Source of the DNA: Porcisia hertigi
Taxonomy: Eukaryota; Euglenozoa; Kinetoplastea; Trypanosomatida; Trypanosomatidae
Assembly (NCBI RefSeq): GCF_017918235.1
Contig: NC_090592.1
Coordinates: forward strand, 485,001-549,000
Length of the DNA stretch: 64,000 bases
Reading direction: 5' to 3'
Below the pieces are notes generated by a model, which had not been told where the DNA came from, ran no database searches, and worked only from the letters and a program-made list of their open reading frames with translations. Positions 9,054 to 19,060 of the stretch are shown here, piece by piece. The translations under genes and the position numbers were made by a program. Every line of letters starts with the position of its first letter. Within the stretch, counting starts at the first letter, position 1.

Positions 9054-10402
9054 AAGGGAAAAAAAAGAAAGAGGTAAAGGATTTGAGTTCATGTCCCCAG
9101 GAATAGCGGGAGGTGACCACCCGTGTGCACACGAAGGTGTTCTACCCGGACTGTTGCCTGTATGGCTATCGCTGCTTTCAGTCCAACACCACCACCACCC
9201 ACCCACCCACCCACCATGGCACCGTGTAAATGTCACCATTACCAGTTCCATCTACAAACATTCGAAGGTAAAATCGAAGGCAACCACCGCAGACAATGTG
9301 TTCCCCATCCCAGCGTCTCCGTTCTGTTACGGGGCAAATAAGTCAAACCCTGCATTCTACCCGGCCTCTCACAATTCGCCTCGCAGCCGCTCCTCCTATT
9401 ATGCCGCTCGCCACCGTGGGCACCCTGCGCGATCAGGTCCTGATCGCTGTCGTCTGTAGCGATGAGTCGTTCTGACTTCCCCACGGAATGGGGGGGGGGC
9501 GGGCCTGTGATACCCCCCCCTCCCTCCCTCCCACGCGCCGAGATGCCCTTCGTTGTCGGGGAGCAAAACCAATAGTGAACTGAAAAGAGCCAACGTAGGA
9601 GGGACGACCGAGACACCATTGTTTCTTGTTGGAGATGTCGCTGGGTGTGTACATCGGCCACCGACGCTCGGTTGAGCCTACTGGGGAGTTACGTGAATGG
9701 AAATCAGCCTAGCGTATTTTTGTCGTGATGGAGGCCACATTGAACCCTGATTCCGGCGATTTGGAAAGGCGAAGGAATTCAGGTAGAAAAGCCTACCGCG
9801 ACAGATCCGTTCCGGGTGGCATCACCAATGTATTGCCCTCCTCGCATTTGATTGGTGCCTTCTTTTGGGGGGAGGGGGTGAATCGGTGTCTTTATCGTCT
9901 TCATGCACATACATACACACACACACAGTTCCTATCGCCCCTCTCCGCTCTCTGCTGTCTCTCCCTCTCTCCGCGACATGCGCTGTATTTGTGAAACGGA
10001 GAGTGGTTGCCAGTGCCGCTGTGGTGGTGCTCTGCTTTTGCCTCGCTAATGCCCGTTAACGCGCACACATACAGGAACGTATACATCTGCCAAGACCACA
10101 CATACACACACACACACACACACACATACATACACACACAGCCATAGAATCATAAACAGGTGTGTGTGTGTGTGTGCATATATATAATTGTTAGATAGCA
10201 CGTCAAGAAGCAGCAGGTCTTCATGAACACAAATATATACGATACCACTGCTTCCGATACCGGAAAAGACTGACTTGCGTGTTCTCTCCAAGACCACATA
10301 AACGAATAGAACCTATACTCAATCTGCGCGCACGCACATCGCTTTCCCTCTGCGCACTATAAAAATCTTGTAGTCCAGCAACTGCCTCTCACCGTCACAA
10401 AG
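9054..10402 (+). other. Spacer between the F-box and first WD40 genes
   Basis: About 1.35 kb with no gene I can support. It has CCACC repeats near 9187-9215, G/C runs near 9488-9530, CA repeats near 9910 and 10096-10140, and a GT repeat at 10160-10177. The last 80 bases are pyrimidine-rich and lead to the start at 10403. Confidence 0.55.
10096..10177 (+). repeat. CA tract followed by GT tract (potential hairpin)
   Basis: A CA-rich run (10096-10140) is followed after about 20 bases by a GT run (10160-10177). The two arms are complementary, so the transcript could fold into a long stem in the spacer or the 5' UTR of the following gene. Confidence 0.7.
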
Positions 10403-12202
10403 ATGCCCGCTCTTGTGCCTCTAAGGACAACAAGCCCCTCATCCAAAGCGCGTGAACCCACCGCCGTCTTTGCCAAAACGAAGTGTTTCCATGTCGAGGG
10501 CGCTGTTGTGGCAATGGCTATAAGCCACAACAGCACAATGTGGCTCGCAATGCAGGACGGCCGCGTGGAGGTGCGTGACGCGCACACTGGCCAAGCCGTC
10601 CATGTCTTCGCCATTGCTGGTGTGCGTCAGCGTCGCAGCAAGGTGTGGTGCATGCTTTCCGTGTACGACGTTGTTCACCAGGAGGCACAGTTGTGGATGG
10701 GGCTTAGCTCTGGCGCCATTGAGGTGTACACCGAAGACTACCAGCTGCGCCGGCAGCTTAGCAAACACCTCTCCGGGGTGTACTGCCTTGCCCAGCACCG
10801 CGGTGTCGTCACCTACGCGGGATCAAGCGACTTCACCATCACCCAGTGGCGTGTCGCAGATGGGCAACTGCTGCGCGTTCTGACCGGGCACAGCAACTAC
10901 GTTCGTTGTCTCTATGCAGAAGGCACTGCCCTCGTGAGCGGGTCGGATGACAACACCGTTCGCGTGTGGGATACCGCCAGCGGTGCTTCCATACAGCAGT
11001 ACCGCCACTTGCATCGGGATAGCGGCGGCGTCTCAGCACTGTGCCGTGTGGGGACGGTGATGTGGTCGGGCGACCAGAGCGGCGTTATTACGGTGTGGCG
11101 GCTGAAGGACGGCGAGGCACTACTTGTCTGTCGCCAGCTACAGGGGCGCGTCACCTCGCTCCGAAAAGTGGGGTCGAGGGTGTACGCCGGTGGCGTTGAA
11201 GGTCGCATTTGCGTCTTCAACGCAGGTGACTGCACTGTCGTGAATCGCCTTGACGACCACATGGGAAGCAACATCTCCGCCGTCGCGTGCGCCGTCGAGG
11301 TGAACCGCTACTTCGTGTGGTCTGGAAGTGCAGACAACACAATACGGTGTTGGCACCACGACGAGCACCAGCCCATGACGGCAGAGCGCGAGGAAGCCTT
11401 GGACATGCGGTGGTTCTTCACAACGCAGATGCCTTACCTGCAGGCAAACGAAGAATTGCTGGAGACGCAGCGAGAACTGACGGAGCTCTTGGTTCTCACC
11501 AGTGGCGCTGACGACTCTACACGTTGCTTATTGGATAATCTCGCAGGTCACGAGACAACTGCCGCACGTTGCTGGCTCCTGGGCGATAAAGTGAAGAGGG
11601 CGCAGAAACGCTGTGAGGCGGCGGAGGAAGAGGCACGCGTAATTGACGCCGCGTTGGAGAAAAAGAAGCGCACCTTGGCGGTGCTTCACCAACATCTGGC
11701 TCGCGTGACGGAAGCCCTCAGCAACGCCAGACGGCAGCCGTTGCAGTCCGCCCCTGGTGCATCCTCAACTTTACCCTTGCCAGGCGTAGCACCGGTACCG
11801 CTACCCCCACCCCTGACCGCAGTGCTCTCAACGTCACCCTCAGGGACCCTTGTGCCACTGGAACCAACCGTTAGCGCGCCACCCTCGCGTGCTCCACCAG
11901 GCCCCACATCGATCCCGGCAGCACCCCCTCCTCCGCCAGCGGTTACGGTTCCTGCCCCCATTCCCGCAGCGGTGCCGCCGCCACCCGTCGTGACCGTGTG
12001 TGAGCACACATCCTCACAGCCGCGTGTTGTGAATGAAACACAAGTTACCTTTAGTCGTAGTTACGAACCGGTGCTCAGCCCCCTGCCGCCACCACCGGTT
12101 GCGACGGTACCCCCTCCTCCCCCCGCCAGTGGCGCCAGGACGATTCAATCTTTGCCTGTGAAAACCACTACACCGCCACCGACCCGCCGGATGTCATTTT
12201 AG
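10403..12202 (+). CDS. WD40-repeat protein with coiled coil and polyproline tail (paralogue 1)
   Basis: A 599-residue protein. Residues about 30-335 form WD40-type repeats (for example LVSGSDDNTVRVWD, WSGDQSGVITVWR, WSGSADNTIRCWH), expected to make a beta-propeller scaffold. Residues about 345-445 are charged and helical (EELLETQRELTELL; AEEEARVIDAALEKKKR), a likely coiled coil. The tail from about 450 is rich in Pro with PPPP runs and ends TRRMSF. It has no enzyme motif, signal or membrane segment. The next gene has the same architecture and alignable propeller sequence (CLYAEGxALVSGSDDxTVxVWD in both), so the two are tandem paralogues. A cytoskeletal scaffold role is plausible but inferred. 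Confidence 0.8.
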   Translation: MPALVPLRTTSPSSKAREPTAVFAKTKCFHVEGAVVAMAISHNSTMWLAMQDGRVEVRDAHTGQAVHVFAIAGVRQRRSKVWCMLSVYDVVHQEAQLWMGLSSGAIEVYTEDYQLRRQLSKHLSGVYCLAQHRGVVTYAGSSDFTITQWRVADGQLLRVLTGHSNYVRCLYAEGTALVSGSDDNTVRVWDTASGASIQQYRHLHRDSGGVSALCRVGTVMWSGDQSGVITVWRLKDGEALLVCRQLQGRVTSLRKVGSRVYAGGVEGRICVFNAGDCTVVNRLDDHMGSNISAVACAVEVNRYFVWSGSADNTIRCWHHDEHQPMTAEREEALDMRWFFTTQMPYLQANEELLETQRELTELLVLTSGADDSTRCLLDNLAGHETTAARCWLLGDKVKRAQKRCEAAEEEARVIDAALEKKKRTLAVLHQHLARVTEALSNARRQPLQSAPGASSTLPLPGVAPVPLPPPLTAVLSTSPSGTLVPLEPTVSAPPSRAPPGPTSIPAAPPPPPAVTVPAPIPAAVPPPPVVTVCEHTSSQPRVVNETQVTFSRSYEPVLSPLPPPPVATVPPPPPASGARTIQSLPVKTTTPPPTRRMSF

Positions 12203-13099
12203 CGTTGCAGCGTGCAGTTTAGTGACCGGCTTGCACTGAGCAAGTGAGCTACAAGAGCCCCAAAATAGATACGGGATGCAGTTGGTCACCCGTGACTAGG
12301 TGTACGCCATTTGACTGAGTGAGCCTGGGCTTCTTTTCGCTCCTCTCGCCCTCACAGAACTCCAGTGAAGCCGACATGGTCCTGGCATTCCGTGTGTGTG
12401 TGCGTCTGTCTGTGTGTCTGTTTGCCTCCCTCCCCCCCCCCTTCTGCACACACATTCTGCAAATCTGTAGTGGTGAAAAGTAGCAGATGCCGTTTACAAC
12501 AACCAAGTATTGATGTGCGTACAGAGGGCTATGCATAGTGTGCGCTGTGCCACCCCACGCACAGCTGCAAGTGAGGCGCGCTCATGCACATCAAAATTGT
12601 TGTGTGTCCTACTGTGGACACTCATGTCTCTCTCTCTCTCTGGTGTATCTTTCATTCTCTTTTTTTTTCAATTTTACACGCTCTATCTCCTCCTACATCC
12701 GCATGTGCACTTGGCGTGTGGGGCTGTTGTTTGTTTGCTTTTCCTACCCCGTTTGTTTTCTGGGCGGCTGGAGCGATACGCCAGCTCCATGTGCGAGCTC
12801 CCCCCCCCCCCTCCCTCCCTCCCTCCCTCCCTGCGCCCTCTGAGTGACTCAACTTGAAGACCCCAAAGCTCAATATTGAGAGAACCGCAGCGAGAATCGG
12901 AAAAAAAAGCACGCCGGTTTAGATTCCTCTTGGACACACCATCTGACACCGCGTATACGACACATCCAGATGTGCAATGATACGCACAAACACACATACG
13001 CATAAACCACTCATGATAAACATTTGATAGAAACATCGAATATCGTACCTATCCCACCCACACCCCTTTACACCATACACGTGAAGCCAGCCATTTACA
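12203..13099 (+). other. Spacer between the two WD40 paralogues
   Basis: About 0.9 kb with no credible gene. It holds a CT repeat at about 12628-12642, a T-run near 12660, and a C-run followed by CCCT repeats at about 12800-12830. Pyrimidine-rich sequence before 13080 suits a splice acceptor for the next gene. Confidence 0.55.
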
Positions 13100-16024
13100 A
13101 TGCCTTCGCAGCAACTGCACTCGGTGGCCTCCGAGCTGCTTTTGAATGACCGCACCCTCGTCGTTCCGGCGCCACCTCTGTCGATTGCGACAGCCGGTGA
13201 TATGGTGTGGATCGCCTTCTCGGATGGAAAGGTTGAGGTTCGCAACACGCGCACCGGTGAGGTAGCTCGTCGCTTCGAGCCAGCCGTGTCGGCCGTGGCC
13301 ACCTCCGCTCCTGTGGACTCGGGTGCCGTCGGCATCTTATCGAATATGACTAACCAGATGCCAGTCAGATCCACCCTCGGCGTCGGTGGTGCCACCCGCA
13401 TGTCTGCCCCATTGAAACAAGGCGGCGACCAGAATGCCATGGCCGCTTTGACCACGAACGGAGCCGTCATTGTTCGCGTCATTCTCGCGGTGCCGACAGT
13501 AGACGGTGGCACACATGTGTGGATGGGCCTATCCAACGGCTGCATTGAGGTGCACGATGGTGAAGCATTTTCTAGCTCCAGTCTTGAGACTGCCGTCGGT
13601 GTGTCGAATCGCCCTTCTGCGTGTGGTTTGGTCGCTCTGATGCGCAAACATGAGGCAGCTGTAACGAGCCTCACGGAGTTCGGCGGCTTTGTCTACTCGG
13701 GCAGCGAAGACTGCCAAATACTGCAGTGGAGAGCGTGTCACCCCGCTAATGTTCGTCCCTTCAGCAGTCGCTGCCTTCATAATGGTCCAGTGCGCTGCTT
13801 ATACGCCGAGGGCAACGCACTGGTCTCCGGTTCTGACGACTGCACCGTGAAAGTGTGGGACATTGGCGAGGGTACCATGCGGCTGACCGGGTACTTTCAC
13901 TCGCAAAGCGGTGGGGTGCTCGCGCTGTGCCGTGTTGGCGAACACATGTGGTCTGGAGACGCGTCTGGACAGGTAGTGCGCTGGCTCCTTCGCACCTGTG
14001 AGGCTGTCGGCATCCACACACCACACAGCGGCCGCATAATGTCGCTCTGCCGCGTTGGAAATCGAGTCTACTCCGGTTCATCGGACGGTGCCATGGGTAT
14101 CTTTGATGCCGCCACTGGGCAGCTGTTACAGCACATAATGGATCAGGCGCTGGGCTGGGTGACTGCTGTCGAGTGCCCTGCCCAGTTGTCTCGGTTCGTT
14201 GTATGGTCTTCTAGCACTGACGGTGCAGTGCGGTGCTGGTACCAGGACGAGTACGTGAACATGTCAGCAGATGAGACACGCTTCAGCGATAGCTCGTGGT
14301 ACATTTCAGGCTCCACCCCATACCGCGAGTTCCGCGCTGCTGTAAGGCAGCGGACGCAGCAGCTCAAGCAGCAGCTTGAAGCCATTGAACATCGAGACAA
14401 TCAAGCGATGGCACTGTTGCGGCGCTGCAGCGCAGCGTTAGGCGGTGGTGGCTCGGAGCTAGAGATCCAGCAGCAACAACTGCACGGCAAACTCGCCAAG
14501 GCAGAGGAACGCTGCCGCACTGCGGAGAAGAGCGCGGCAGCAAAGCGCGACGCTATAGCCCAGATGGATCGTGATATTACCACAACGTTGGCTTTGCTTC
14601 AAAACGCGCGAAGCGAGCTGAACTCGCTTCTTCCCGGGGAAGCAGAGAAGGTGTTGGCCAGCATGCCAACAGTGAGCGCAGAGGCTCTCGTCGCTTACAC
14701 GCCCACGCCAGGATTGGCCATCCTCGACACGACCATGGCAGCACCACACATCACCAAAACAAGCCAGAGTGAAAGCGCAGCCGCTCCTCCGCAACTCTCC
14801 TCGTCATTGATTCCCCCGCCGTCAGTCCCGACAGTGACAGTAAACAGATCTACAGCGGAAGCATCCGCCTATCCGCGGCAGCAGCATCTGCTGCCCTCGA
14901 CCCACGCGACCAGTATAACACCACCTGTCGGTCCTCCTGCTCTCCTAGGACCTTTGCGTTTGCCCTTCACCCCTGTCGTACCGCCGCCGAACGCGACAGT
15001 GCCCATTACCAACCTGCCGCCCCCGCCGGCGGCAGCGACCACCTCTACGCTAGGCGTTGGCGGCTCCCTGACAGCTTCACGGCCGTTCCTCCCGCCGTCC
15101 TCAGCGCTCACAACCGGAGCATCTGCTTCCGCACCGGCTGCAGGCACAGTTTCCATCGACAGTACGGCTGCTGCAGTAACAGCTGGTCCTGGCGTTGGTA
15201 TTGCTCCTGCTGCTGGTGCTGGTCTTGGCACTGCTGCTGGTGCTGGTCTTGGCACTGCTGCTGGTGCTGGTCTTGGCACTGCTGCTGGTGCTGGTCTTGG
15301 CACTGCTGCTGGTGCTGGTCTTGGCACTACTGCTGGTCCTGGCGTTGTTATTGCTCCTGCTGTTGGTGCTGGTCCTGGTACTACTGCTGGTGCTGGTCTT
15401 GGCGTTGGTCTTGGCACTACTGCTGGACCTGGCGTTGCTATTGCTCCTGCTGTTGGTGCTGGTCTTGGCACTACTGCTGGTCCTGGCGTTGGTATTGCTC
15501 CTGCTGCTGGTGCTGGTCCTGGCACTGCTGCTGGTGCTGGTCTTGGCACTACTGCTGGACCTGGCGTTGCTATTGCTCCTGCTGTTGGTGCTGGTCCTGG
15601 CACTGCTGCTGGTGCTGGCGTTGCTAATGCCCTTGCTGGTGGTGCTGGTCCTGGTACTGCCAATGCGGCTCTGGAGGGCAGCACACAAGCAAGAAACGGA
15701 ACGACTGTTGTCGCAGTCGAGAAAAATTCAGTGTTGTTCTCTCCTGGGCATGACAGCTTCAACTGGACGAACCCGCACGTCGGCAATTACATTCAGCGCC
15801 GCTACTACGGTGCATCGCCGAGTCTGCGCACGACCGATCTAATGAAACAGGAACGGCGCCGTGGGCGTCTACCGCGGGTAAAGGTAGAGGCTCTTCAGCG
15901 AAACCGCTCTCACTCCCGGTCATCGCCAGCCCCGCGCGAGACCAAACCCTGTCCTTCAGGGGCCTGCTCGAAGCAAGAGACGAGTACAATGATGACAACT
16001 GTACTCAAAGCGAGCTCGACATAA
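13100..16024 (+). CDS. WD40-repeat protein with coiled coil and Ala/Gly minisatellite (paralogue 2)
   Basis: A 974-residue paralogue of the upstream WD40 gene. WD40 repeats occupy about residues 25-390 (LVSGSDDCTVKVWD, WSGDASGQVVRWLL, YSGSSDGAMGIFD), interrupted near the start by a linker. A Gln/Glu-rich coiled coil follows (about 410-515), then a Pro-rich stretch. An Ala/Gly/Leu/Pro repeat domain (about 695-855) is built from 8-residue units such as GAGLGTAA. The C-terminus is basic and contains FNWTNPHVGNYIQRRYYGA, a motif that partly recurs at the end of the next gene. The long frame on the opposite strand here is a by-product of the repeat. No enzymatic motif is present; a structural role is inferred. 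Confidence 0.8.
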   Translation: MPSQQLHSVASELLLNDRTLVVPAPPLSIATAGDMVWIAFSDGKVEVRNTRTGEVARRFEPAVSAVATSAPVDSGAVGILSNMTNQMPVRSTLGVGGATRMSAPLKQGGDQNAMAALTTNGAVIVRVILAVPTVDGGTHVWMGLSNGCIEVHDGEAFSSSSLETAVGVSNRPSACGLVALMRKHEAAVTSLTEFGGFVYSGSEDCQILQWRACHPANVRPFSSRCLHNGPVRCLYAEGNALVSGSDDCTVKVWDIGEGTMRLTGYFHSQSGGVLALCRVGEHMWSGDASGQVVRWLLRTCEAVGIHTPHSGRIMSLCRVGNRVYSGSSDGAMGIFDAATGQLLQHIMDQALGWVTAVECPAQLSRFVVWSSSTDGAVRCWYQDEYVNMSADETRFSDSSWYISGSTPYREFRAAVRQRTQQLKQQLEAIEHRDNQAMALLRRCSAALGGGGSELEIQQQQLHGKLAKAEERCRTAEKSAAAKRDAIAQMDRDITTTLALLQNARSELNSLLPGEAEKVLASMPTVSAEALVAYTPTPGLAILDTTMAAPHITKTSQSESAAAPPQLSSSLIPPPSVPTVTVNRSTAEASAYPRQQHLLPSTHATSITPPVGPPALLGPLRLPFTPVVPPPNATVPITNLPPPPAAATTSTLGVGGSLTASRPFLPPSSALTTGASASAPAAGTVSIDSTAAAVTAGPGVGIAPAAGAGLGTAAGAGLGTAAGAGLGTAAGAGLGTAAGAGLGTTAGPGVVIAPAVGAGPGTTAGAGLGVGLGTTAGPGVAIAPAVGAGLGTTAGPGVGIAPAAGAGPGTAAGAGLGTTAGPGVAIAPAVGAGPGTAAGAGVANALAGGAGPGTANAALEGSTQARNGTTVVAVEKNSVLFSPGHDSFNWTNPHVGNYIQRRYYGASPSLRTTDLMKQERRRGRLPRVKVEALQRNRSHSRSSPAPRETKPCPSGACSKQETSTMMTTVLKASST
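15185..15662 (+). repeat. Coding minisatellite, about 24-bp units
   Basis: Tandem copies of a 24-bp unit close to GGTGCTGGTCTTGGCACTGC plus four more bases, encoding eight-residue Ala/Gly/Leu/Thr units. The first five or so copies are nearly perfect. Later copies vary (Pro/Val/Ile variants such as PGVAIAPAVGA) and form a higher-order repeat of alternating unit types. Unit length is a multiple of three, so copy-number change keeps the frame. Confidence 0.9.
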
Positions 16025-16916
16025 ATGTGTGTGTGACCTCTGCGCGTGGGGGTTTATCGGGGTGAGGATAGAGATGTCCGTGTGATACACTCACGCCGAC
16101 ATATAGAGCCGAAGCAACTGAATTGTCTCATCGCGACTATCACGACCCTCCCCCCCTCGGTTGGACGCAGAGAGGGGGTGCGGTCCTGCAGATGGCCTAG
16201 GAGACAGCTTAAACAAATCAGTTTCTGCACCTGGTGGCAGTGCGTTTGTGTCGCTTCTTTCCTCATCCTTCATATACGTGCGCTTCCTTTGTGAACGCAC
16301 CATGCAAAACTGAATACAAGAACAAAAAGTTGATGTAGAGAACCGTTGTATTCGGGCATACAAGTCAATGGCTGTGAGTGCTGCACTCGGTCACACACAC
16401 ACACACGTTCTACGTGGACTGAATGACCTCACCAAAAAGACAGTGATGAAATCCATCAACTGCCGCGCTTTGAACTTTATCCTGATGTGTGCACAAAAAA
16501 AGCTTGTGTGCATGTCTCGAAAAAAGACAATTGAATGCAGGCGGAGCCTAAACGAACGCCATGCCAAAAGATAAAACATAATTCACCGTAACGTCTACGA
16601 TCTCCCCCTCCACCACTCCTGTGCCTCTGAGGAGTGATGCTTTCACTCACTCTCAAATCGCCCTTTTTCTTGGTTTGCTTCCCCGTGTGATTTGCCTGTC
16701 AAAATTCCTTCATTGACACCGCTTATTCGTAGAAAAGCAGCTGCAGTGTATGAAGGCACAGAGAAAAGGAAGCCCAGTCGAGTTACTGTGCGGCTGGTGG
16801 CTCTTTACCCCCCATCTGTGGGTGCGTGTGCGTTTGGCGCGCATCTTCCTGTCTAGACTCGTGCCTCTTCAACTGGGTAGGCGCTGCCTCTCCTGTGTCG
16901 ACCGATCGCATCACTT
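16025..16916 (+). other. Spacer between the second WD40 gene and the polyproline gene
   Basis: About 0.9 kb; I see no gene. Mixed-composition sequence with a CA repeat near 16394-16406 and a pyrimidine-rich stretch near 16600-16700. No RNA gene signature was found. Confidence 0.5.
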
Positions 16917-18131
16917 ATGAGCACCTTTGTACCGCCGCCGCCGCCACCGGGAGTGGTGGTGCCGCCCGTCGCTGTACCAGCCAAGACAAACGCAGCAGGC
17001 ACGGCGGCGGCGAACGTAGTAAAACCAGGTGGTGTCAAACTCGACATGTCAAACCTCTTTGCACCGCCAGAAAATGTGGCTAAGAAGTCTTTGCCGCCTT
17101 GGCTACGGAAGAAAAATGCGGCACTCCCCTCCGGCGCCTCACCCAGCCCTGACAAGGCACCACTACCACTGACATCGGCAACAATCATGCCTACTCCTGC
17201 TGCGGGGGCATCAAGCAACTCGGCTCACAACACAAATGTGGAAGCTATAGACCCGTCGCTGTCTGGGATGCCGTCACTGCAATCTGTGGGTAATGCGTCT
17301 GGGGCTGGTGCGCGCAATTCGCTCACCAGTGGGTCGCTAGTCACGCTACCACACGCATCGGCCACAACTAGTGCTCTCAGGACCGTGCCTGGGGCCGCCT
17401 CACCGCTACCGGTGAGTTCAGTACCACAGCCACCGTCAGCCAACTCTGTAGTTGGGCCGGGTCTGTCAAGCGCGACCGGCACCGCAACCTCGTTGCCTCT
17501 ATCTTCGACAGTACCTCTGGCGCAGACTACCCCGGAAGCCGTGGCGCCTCCTCCAGCTTCGACCTCTGCTACGACCAGTGCAGTGGCAGTGCCGCCTCCC
17601 GCATCAATCGTCAACCAGTTCTCCCATGTAGCGGCAACGGCAGTGCCCCGAGAAACAGAGCAGCCAACTCTGCCGGCCGCCTCTACCGCTGCGATCGTGA
17701 CCACCGCTGACATTGTGCACGAAGCGATGCGAGAGTTACGGCCTCACCTTTCACCGCCCACGCGTACCGTGGTTGCGCCGCATGTGATCTTTCGGGGTAA
17801 AGAGCAGCAGGTGGTGGTGTCACCTTTGCCGCCAGCTCCTCCCCGCAAAGGAAAGAAAGTCTCCAGTGTGGCCGTCGGCTCTACAGGTGTATGGGATAAC
17901 CGTTATGACCTCCAACCATCCCCGTCTTTTGGCGCTGCGCCGCACTACGGTAGCAATCCCCTCGCTACCGACGCCACTACTTTGAGAGCACGCCAACAGT
18001 GGACGCCGAACACTGTTATCAACTCCGCCAAGGCCAAGAGCAACTGGCGAGAGACTTACTGGAAACACGTCGACGTTCACCGCTACGTTGCACGGCGCTA
18101 CTTCGGTGTCCCACCACCGCTGGAGCAGTAA
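16917..18131 (+). CDS. Polyproline, low-complexity protein sharing a C-terminal motif with the WD40 paralogue
   Basis: A 404-residue protein that starts MSTFVPPPPPPG and stays rich in Pro, Ala, Ser and Thr to about residue 270, so it is probably disordered. A short ordered-looking stretch LDMSNLFAPPENVAKKSLPP near residue 45 is followed by WLRKK. The C-terminus reads SNWRETYWKHVDVHRYVARR and then YFGVPPP, close to the FNW...YIQRRYYG ending of the preceding WD40 protein. This suggests the two bind the same partner or belong to one complex. Polyproline runs could bind profilin or WW/SH3-type domains. No known family was recognised; gene status is well supported by length, start and the shared motif. 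Confidence 0.7.
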   Translation: MSTFVPPPPPPGVVVPPVAVPAKTNAAGTAAANVVKPGGVKLDMSNLFAPPENVAKKSLPPWLRKKNAALPSGASPSPDKAPLPLTSATIMPTPAAGASSNSAHNTNVEAIDPSLSGMPSLQSVGNASGAGARNSLTSGSLVTLPHASATTSALRTVPGAASPLPVSSVPQPPSANSVVGPGLSSATGTATSLPLSSTVPLAQTTPEAVAPPPASTSATTSAVAVPPPASIVNQFSHVAATAVPRETEQPTLPAASTAAIVTTADIVHEAMRELRPHLSPPTRTVVAPHVIFRGKEQQVVVSPLPPAPPRKGKKVSSVAVGSTGVWDNRYDLQPSPSFGAAPHYGSNPLATDATTLRARQQWTPNTVINSAKAKSNWRETYWKHVDVHRYVARRYFGVPPPLEQ

Positions 18132-18339
18132 ACGAGAAAGCAAACAGACAACACCGTACGCCAAGATTGCCTGCCCAGACCATAGAAAGGGGGAAGAGGA
18201 GGGGATGCAAAGGCTTGAAAACGTGTTTGTGCATGTTTCCAATGGGACCTTCTTTGTAGGCTCGATGATGCGTCTTTCCCCCGCTCGCCGCATCGCTAGA
18301 CTCCAGACAAATAGAAAAAATGTGCATCAAGAGGTGCAC

Positions 18340-18370
<31 letters not shown>

Positions 18371-19060
18371 CGTGCTTCAGCAAATCGGCACAGGAGTGTG
18401 TAGCCGATGGCACAACAAATGTTGCCATGAGGTGTAAGAGAGAGAGGCAGTCGGATTATGCAAGCAGGCACTACACTTCACCCTCCCTTTGGATCTCCCT
18501 ACTTCTTCCTCAACGTATCAAGACTGGGAGTGATTGACACTACAAACATAAGGGTAGGTGTAACAGTAGCCAAGCGTGGATAGTCGCTGTTTTCTGGGCC
18601 TCTCTCTTGCCACTACACTTTACTCAGTGCACACAGACAGCCCATTCATTGCCCCCAAACTCCACCCGACCTTTTTTCACCTCCAGCAAACGCACACACA
18701 AACCCTCGACGTATCTACTGACAGAAGCTTGCAACACCGTTCAAGTGAATGGAACTCCAATCATCGATTCTCTTTCCTTCACAAAACCCCCACCCCCACC
18801 TCTTTATAGGCACAGGACAGCGCCTAGGGCAAGGCATCGCAGCATCCGCTGGCACAGTACGCACAACTCCCCATTCCCGCACGTTATAGTCGCGAACTGC
18901 TTTCCTGAGCCTTCAGAGACGCACTACAGAAAAAGGAAAATAAGCAGCGTAAACGGTGGGGGGGGTGAGGAGGGAAAAGCCACGACGGCGTGTGTGTGTG
19001 TGTCGGTGAGGGGGGGGGAGGACCCTTTGTGTGTGCAAAATAAAACGTGTGACTGTAGCG
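18132..19060 (+). other. Spacer before the DDAH-fold gene, with TA microsatellite
   Basis: About 0.9 kb with no credible gene. It holds a TA repeat at 18340-18370, pyrimidine-rich tracts near 18480-18510 and 18600-18670, C-runs near 18785-18805 and a G-run near 18957-18966. Confidence 0.5.
18340..18370 (+). repeat. TA dinucleotide microsatellite
   Basis: Alternating TA units with a single CA interruption. Confidence 0.85.

Noticed and set aside
14869-15786. 305-codon open frame on the minus strand, rich in Ala/Pro
   Set aside because: It lies opposite the Ala/Gly minisatellite of the WD40 gene. The frame is open because the repeat has no stops in antisense, and all other genes run on the + strand.
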